A stretch of 64,000 bases of DNA from Lithospermum erythrorhizon (Eukaryota > Streptophyta > Magnoliopsida > Boraginales > Boraginaceae): positions 413,317-477,316 of the forward strand of contig JADFUC010000374.1 in assembly GCA_019722365.1 (NCBI GenBank), read 5' to 3'. Made by a program: the position numbers and the translations under genes. Below, one piece after another: positions 58,532 to 64,000 of the stretch (the stretch's first letter is position 1; every line of letters begins with the position of its first letter). Below the pieces are notes generated by a model. The model was not told the DNA's origin, made no database searches, and was given only the letters and a program-made list of their open reading frames with translations.

Positions 58532-61032
58532 TGTAATGACACATTCTGAAAAAAAATTTAATTTTCGATTCGGTGGGACCGGGGATATAATGATTCAGAT
58601 GATAATATTATTTAGTAAATTTTTTGGCAGATACATTTATAATTTAGTAGTTTTTCCATGAAAATTTTATCTTTGGAATCGTAGGTAGGAGATTTAAGAA
58701 ATACGATAAGAGGAGAATTAACGAAGCAGAGCCGAGGACTCGGAGTTTTTAAATATCTATCGACAACATACAAATCGTCATTGAGATCATGTCTTCTTCT
58801 TCTTCTTCTTCTTCTCTCCTAGGGCGAGAGATATTCACATACACATAAAAATTTCTTTTCCATTTCTACTCTTCGATTGTCTCGAACTTCAGATGGTTTG
58901 TAGAATATCTTCTCCCCGTCGTTCTCTTGAGGTTAAGGTAGAAATTTAAGTCTTCGAGACATTGCTTGGGTTTGACATAGTTGACTTTTCCATAATTCAA
59001 TTTTACGATAAATTTTAGTTGGTTATGGGTTACGTGACGTATATAAGTGATGAAATGGGCGATTTGGGAGTTCGAGACGTTATGGTCAGTTAATTTTTAG
59101 GTTTTGAGTTGAATTTTATGTGGATATTTTATAAGAGACTTTAAATGTGTAGGAGGATTTATAGTAGGACCTTGGCCACTTGAATTGTTATGATGTTGGT
59201 GGTGATTTAAAATTGATTAAGGGTGTTATGTTGAAAAGTGTAAATTCAAGTTGAGTTATAGTGATATTTGGAAGATAGATTGTTAATTATAAATTTCTTG
59301 ATTAACTAGAATGACTTATAAGTCGATTTGTAATGAAAGTGATAAGATGGAATTTAGCGAAGTCGGTGGGTTGTGTCGATGAGATTATAACTCGATAGTT
59401 ATCCGAAATCGTGTTAATTGTTTAGAATAGTTCCACAAAGTTGGTTATGTATCCTCAAGCCAGGAGTATAGTAGTAGGTTTGATTATATTTTCTCATTTT
59501 TGATTGTTTTGTTAGGCATTGATCGTGGAAAAAGAGCGGATTACGATTGTTTTTGAAGGTTTTCTTGATATTGAGAGGTGAAGCTTATCTCGCGGGTGTT
59601 CTTTACGTGCAGCCGGTTTGTGATATACATGTTATTGTGTGCAGTTATGAGAATGATATACATGTAATTGTTGTGTTATGTGATTGTGTTTACGTGGCGT
59701 TGAAGATTCTTTGGAGGTAAATATGACTTGAACTCCCAAACTTATATTTACAGTCTGTGGCCTTAATGGCTATTATATTATGGCACTTGTCGGCCTATTG
59801 TCGTTGTGGCACATAGGCACTTTGGATATGTTGTGGCCTTGTCGGTGTGATTGATTCTGATTGTGGGATGTTTTTAGATTTGTGTCTTTATCTTTTGGGA
59901 GTAAGAGTAGTTGTTTTGGGTTATCGCCCAGGTTTGAGCCTTGAGTATCGAGGAGGGTGACCCTGCGGTTGGGATTACCGAGTTAGGTGACTCTCCTTCG
60001 CCCACTGAGGATATGTGACACTATTGGCCTTATACTTAGTGTATAAGTACGGTGTGCCTTATACTTGATGTATAAGTGCGGTGTACTATCTTGAGTGTAT
60101 AAGTGCGGTGTGTGCTATCTTGTGTGTATAAGTGCGATTGTGCCTCTTTGTGTGTATAAGTGCGGTGTATATACTTAGTGTATAAAATGATTGTGCTTGT
60201 ACTTGATGTATGAGTATGGTTTCGGCGCTATCTTGCGGTATAAGTGGAGTGCTCGGTCCAGTCATTCACAGGGTGGCGGATTAGTATTATGCGCGTTAGA
60301 GGTTGATATCTTTGGTGGGTTATGAGAGATAGGAGGTTTGATATTAGAGTTTAGTCGTTGTTAAAAGAATCTCTTGATAATAGAATTGTGTTTCTTGAAA
60401 CCTGTGTTATCTATTGTATTATGTATGAGACTTTCTTTGGGATTACGATGTGTGACGTTGGGGTAGTCTGGATATATGTATTTCATTCATTGTGTAAATT
60501 TATCGTTATATTTACCATCTGGATTCGGTATGGTGAGTTCGCTATGTTAAGTTCCAGCTAGCTTAGCGGCTTACGCCCACCCACCGCGTTAGGGGCGGCA
60601 TTTCATTTGTGCGGTTGTGGTGACGATTGACGAACGTTTGAGAGTTTTATTCAAGTGGCTAGGTGAGCATCGGGTGTGGAGGATCTCGCGATCGATTTTG
60701 ATGTGTTGTATTTGTTTTTGATTGTTGTAGTTTCCTTTTGAAACTACAGCACTGTCAGCGGTTCATTTGTATTCGAATGCAGTCTTACTCTCTTTTGCGG
60801 CCTTGCGGCGTTACTTTATTTTGGGATATGTGTGTATATATTTATGGGTTAATTCGTTTCGATATGGTGATGGATTATAAATTTTAAAAAGCTTGTTTTG
60901 ATTTGAAACTTAATTGTGATCACATTGTTGGATCAAGCAATTGTGTTTAAAACTGAGTAGATCCATCGGTTTGGTGACTCACAATTCGGATTTTAATGAC
61001 TCTCGGGGCGGGCGGGCAGGCAGATCGTCCCA
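58532..61032. mobile_element. 2.5-kb solo LTR, gypsy-like, with perfect target duplication
   Basis: The block starts TGTAATGACAC and ends GATCGTCCCA, so it has TG...CA termini. ACTAA stands on both sides (58527-58531 and 61033-61037). The two halves of LTR copy C join cleanly across it. There is no coding capacity of retroelement type: its only ORFs are short (60358-60561). Phrases such as GTGACCCTGCGG and a 28-bp tandem array are internal. Large size suggests a Ty3/gypsy chromovirus LTR, but the lineage is an inference. Confidence 0.75.
60029..60256 (+). repeat. ~28-bp tandem array inside the solo LTR
   Basis: About eight units of the form (TT)ATACTTAGTGTATAAGTGCGG-TGTGC, drifting toward CTATCTTGTGTGTATAAGTG. 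Arrays like this in LTRs can be enhancer-like repeats in the U3 region, but no function is shown. Confidence 0.75.
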
Positions 61033-61504
61033 ACTAACAAGTTGTTAATAGTAACTAACAAGTTACTAACAAGCTCAAATAACTATCAATTGAATTGGTG
61101 AATAATTAATTAAATTGATTCATCGATTTATATTTTACATTATCAATGTAAATTCCCAATTGAAATATTAGATTGATTACAATCAACTCTCAATTTAACA
61201 AATGTAGTTTAATTTCATACATGATATAATCCAACGTCATTGTATGTGTGTGACCTTGAGCTCGGATAATAGTAGGATTGTATGATAATAATAATTGACC
61301 AATTACTATTATTATAACGATTAATGGTAAGATCTGCTTGATCGGCTATAACCCCTTAAATTATCATGAGAACGAAATAGTAATATGCAATTACTAAGGT
61401 GAACACTAAGTTCTATGTCATTTAACTTGACCGGTAAATGAATTGATACACAATTACATCGCCGCGGGCATAATAAATAAAGTCGAATTTTCATTTATTT
61501 CAGC
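61033..61504 (-). repeat. LTR copy C, right part
   Basis: Matches the 5'-side part of the family LTR (minus strand): ACTAACAAGTTGTTAATAG, CAATCAACTCTCAATTTAAC, TTATCATGAGAAC, AATTACTAAGGTGAACAC and GGGCATAATAAA. It ends at about 61504, where element A coding sequence resumes. Confidence 0.8.
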
Positions 61505-62150
61505 GCCGCCCATTAATACCGTGTTATTCACTTTGAACTTTGATGTGTCTTATCTGTTGAGTATAACGATGAATGCAAGCTAATCGGTGAAAATGTGGAT
61601 TGCGGTGAAATGCATCTTAGTATCTAAGAAGAACTAAAGATGCTTTCGAGGTATATGGTGGAGATGATGAGTTAGTAGTCACGAATGCGCGATGTCGGTT
61701 TTCAAAAGCGGCGAGGCAATATCGTTCAGGTTGGGTATGTAATTTTATGCAGCGGTGGAAGCGATGATATGTGGAAGAGTTCCAATGATGCTGTTGCCGA
61801 TTCTACCACGAGTCACGAGTACATCCGCAGTGTGAAGCGTAAAGCATGTTGGATTAAGAAATTAGGTAGTGAGCTTGGTTTACAGTACTAGCGTTGAACA
61901 GTTGACTTGCTGTGGCAATCTTGGGCCATCATTTCAGCTAAGGAACCAGTACATCATCTAAATCCAGAGCATTGAAAGTATCACCTAATTGATACTTATG
62001 CTTAATAGAGGTGATATCGAAGTATGTAAAGTATGACGAGAGCCCGTCTGGCCGACCCACTGAAACCACTAAGTCGGGCAAAACATGATGGCGTACGGCG
62101 AACATAGGTCTTAAGCAGTCAGCCATTAGTGGTGTTAGGTTAAGTGGGAA
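61505..62150 (+). pseudogene. Copia pol of element A, last part (RT end and RNase H)
   Basis: TLNFDVSYLLSI at about 61545-61580 is the RT tail that normally follows the block at 52321. KCILV then a shifted GGDDELVV follow. A 68-codon open stretch (61685-61891) carries MWKSSNDAVADSTTSHEY, the RNase H region usually written WKS-KQ-VADSTTEAEY. Downstream, ISAKEPVHH (about 61935-61965), RGDIEVCKV and ADPLKPLSRAKHDG mark the pol C-terminus near 62100. Confidence 0.8.
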
Positions 62151-62808
62151 TCGATATGTATCTATTATGTTATGTGAACAAATATTTGAATATATTGTTG
62201 TATATTCTAGTATATTTGTTTGCCAAATACATATGTTTAGAAATTTACATATAATATACATGTATTGTATCCTCGATGAGTGAAAGTTAAATCTAGGTTA
62301 GTCTATGTTTTCTAGAGAGGCAACATGAATTGTTGACTACGCTCTTAACCTAGAGGCAGAGGATAGCCAGGCCTTGGTCGGAATCTTTGATAGTTAGGCG
62401 TGACAACCGTCGTATGACTAACGTGGTGTTTTAAATTAGTGATCAGATTGATCCGTTAGCCTGCGGGACTAGATCGATACCATGGGGTTGCCGGTCTATG
62501 TTGGGAGGCTGAGGTATGACGAAGCAATTCATAGAAGATATGTATATACGCGTGTCTATGATGTTGGTTTAGAGATTTTAGGTTGACGATTCTTGAACTG
62601 CGATGTATAACTATAAATGGTATATAAACTCTGTGTGACTGCTGATAGCGTCACGCTAGCGGGGATTATAACGGCATATGTTGGGTCACAGTGGAGTATG
62701 GCGATAGATGTTGATATATTGGGAGGATTTATCCGTCTGATATCTGAGGAAGATGTCTCGCAGTTGGTAATGATTGGTTTATGGGGCCTTAAATGTAATT
62801 AATGGATC

Positions 62809-62893
62809 GAGGCAAGTGGGAGTGTTGGAATCAATGAAATTGATTCTTTTTATTATGTCGTTGCGACAATTGTGTATCAATTCATTTGCAGGC
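62809..62893 (+). repeat. Polypurine tract and start of the 3' LTR of element A
   Basis: GGCAAGTGGGAG (62811-62822) is followed directly by TGTTGGAATCAATG at 62823. The LTR can be followed to about 62893, where it leaves the family sequence. This fixes the 3' side of element A. Bases 62151-62808 between pol and the tract hold no gene that I recognise. Confidence 0.8.
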
Positions 62894-64000
62894 TTGTTGA
62901 ATCGCTCTCAGCGACAAGTTGACGGCTTGAACTCCATGAAGTCTCGGCTGTGAGCTAGCGGCTTGAATCTCTGAGCTTGGTGGACACTTTGTAGTTTTCC
63001 ACATGAACGATATGTCCTTCTTGTCTGCATTTTGCGGCGTTCTTAGCTTTGTTCTCCTTCTATAGATCCTGCGCCTCGCGCGGCAGTTTGGTCTCTTCAG
63101 TGACATCAGTGCGTCTTGGTGAGTCTTGAATGTCAAAGTTAGACTCTCTTCCCTGAGCTTTTGGTTTCGATAGAGGCATCCTGAGCTTTTGCGCGTGACG
63201 ATCGTGAACACCACTTCTCTTACCAGGTGAGGAGAGGCAGCTGATCGATGAGGCGTCTACCGGCTCACTTTCGGCGTAGCATACTCCTCACTTGGTGCTG
63301 CGCTCTCTCAGTAGAGGCCTCTCCTTGTCAGGGCACTTGAGGCGAAGCCGTTGAGTCTCGAAATCAAGAGTTATGGGCCGCCTCATAACTCAAAATCCGG
63401 CGTTCCCCGTCTAGGCAGCAGAGGAAAAGAAATGAGAGCAGTGGAGAAAAGAAAAATTTGGCAAACATGTCGAGAAGGAATACCACGGATAAGATTTATT
63501 CACAATATGTTTCCAAATACCTCGGAAGGATCAGTGAGTACACTTTGCTTAGGTCTTCAAAGTAAGACCTCATAGCATGGAAGGAATGGAGGTTGTCTTG
63601 TAACTTGACCCCTGGCGGATTTCACATTCCCAGGAAGAAGATAAGGGGCTACAGAACTGAAGGCCAGTACCGGATCCGACAAAGAGCGGGGTTCGAACTG
63701 AGCGTCCTTGGGGCCGGGAGAAGTCAGCGATTTCTTGGCCTTGTGAAAGATGATCCCTCGGGGCTCTTACCGGAAGTCTCTTCTCAGGAAGGAGAAGGTG
63801 ATCAGCTGAGTTCGCGGACTAAAATAAGCTCAGCGGCCGATTAGGAAGAATGTAAAATTTCTGGTACATTAGCGGAAGAGACGACCAGATCCCCCCGCTA
63901 GCTACCACCTTCAACTGCTTGAAGGCTGTAGGTCTTCTTCCCGCTGTCAGGTCAGGCACGTGTTGGGAAGGGTGGAGTCACTTAGCCGGCCGGCAATGTC
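62894..64000. other. Unassigned GC-richer DNA at the window edge
   Basis: Sequence changes character abruptly after the 3' LTR start of element A. ORFs at 62882-63214 (minus, 110 codons), 63351-63575 and 63593-63844 (plus) are not recognised. The composition resembles the post-pol region of the Tat-type element, so another retroelement running off the window is likely, but this is a guess. Confidence 0.35.

Larger units (their letters stand above)
46217..62893 (+). mobile_element. Ty1/copia element A, interrupted by nested insertions
   Basis: The 5' LTR is 46217-47182. Then come a primer-binding site, a ~1.9-kb leader, gag, integrase and RT up to about 52321. The coding order resumes at about 61505 with the end of RT and RNase H to ~62150. 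A polypurine tract GGCAAGTGGGAG and the first ~70 bases of the 3' LTR (62823-62893) follow. The interval 52322-61504 is foreign (see nested entries). Without it the element is about 7.5 kb. All genes are decayed. Confidence 0.8.

Noticed and set aside
60029..60256. CRISPR-like repeat spacing
   Set aside because: Units are contiguous and drifting, with no unique spacers, and the context is a plant LTR.
62882..63214. 110-codon minus-strand ORF at the window edge
   Set aside because: Basic, no domain recognised, and it starts at the break of the element A 3' LTR. Kept as unassigned DNA.

Overview
The window looks like nuclear DNA from a flowering plant, probably a dicot. It is AT-rich and crowded with transposable elements. 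Its host genes have spliced exons with canonical GT-AG borders, including a plant-type SR splicing factor and an alpha-SNAP. Species cannot be told from the sequence. I see no rRNA, tRNA, CRISPR array or bacterial-type operon.

Layout. 0-5 kb: a decayed Ty3/gypsy element of the Tat/Ogre/Retand type on the minus strand (gag, protease, RT), split by a solo Ty1/copia LTR that keeps a 5-bp target duplication. 5-8.8 kb: an SR splicing-factor gene of the RS31/RS40/RS41 group on the plus strand, with a ~155-bp tandem array in its probable leader intron. 8.8-13.7 kb: intergenic DNA with a long-terminal-inverted-repeat element (10.8-11.8 kb) and a copia LTR. 13.7-24.8 kb: a second Tat-type element on the plus strand with both LTRs, a primer-binding site, gag-pol, and a 3.6-kb region after pol that carries a chain of antisense ORFs. 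Its pol is interrupted by a solo LTR. 24.8-29.9 kb: a small inverted-repeat element, a perfect hairpin and two frame-compatible exons of an unidentified gene.

30.1-33.8 kb: an alpha-SNAP gene on the minus strand, with nine recognisable exons and several frame breaks. 33.84-38.89 kb: a dead hAT transposon that begins about 80 bp upstream of the alpha-SNAP start codon. 39.1-45.1 kb: a complete-length but decayed copia element on the minus strand with two LTRs. 46.2-62.9 kb: a nested stack. Copia element A (plus) is interrupted inside its RT/RNase H by an LTR of its own family (minus). That LTR is itself interrupted by a related copia element D (minus) and by a 2.5-kb gypsy-like solo LTR. 62.9-64 kb: GC-richer unassigned DNA, probably another retroelement cut by the window edge.

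The host genes are unrelated in function (splicing and vesicle-fusion recycling), so no pathway is implied. The most distinctive observation is a stem-loop at the 3' end of the 46-63 kb copia family's LTR, next to the primer-binding site. Its stem is kept by paired compensatory changes between copies. Nearly every coding block carries small indels, which means old copies, consensus errors in the assembly, or both. No searches were run: all assignments rest on motif recognition by eye.
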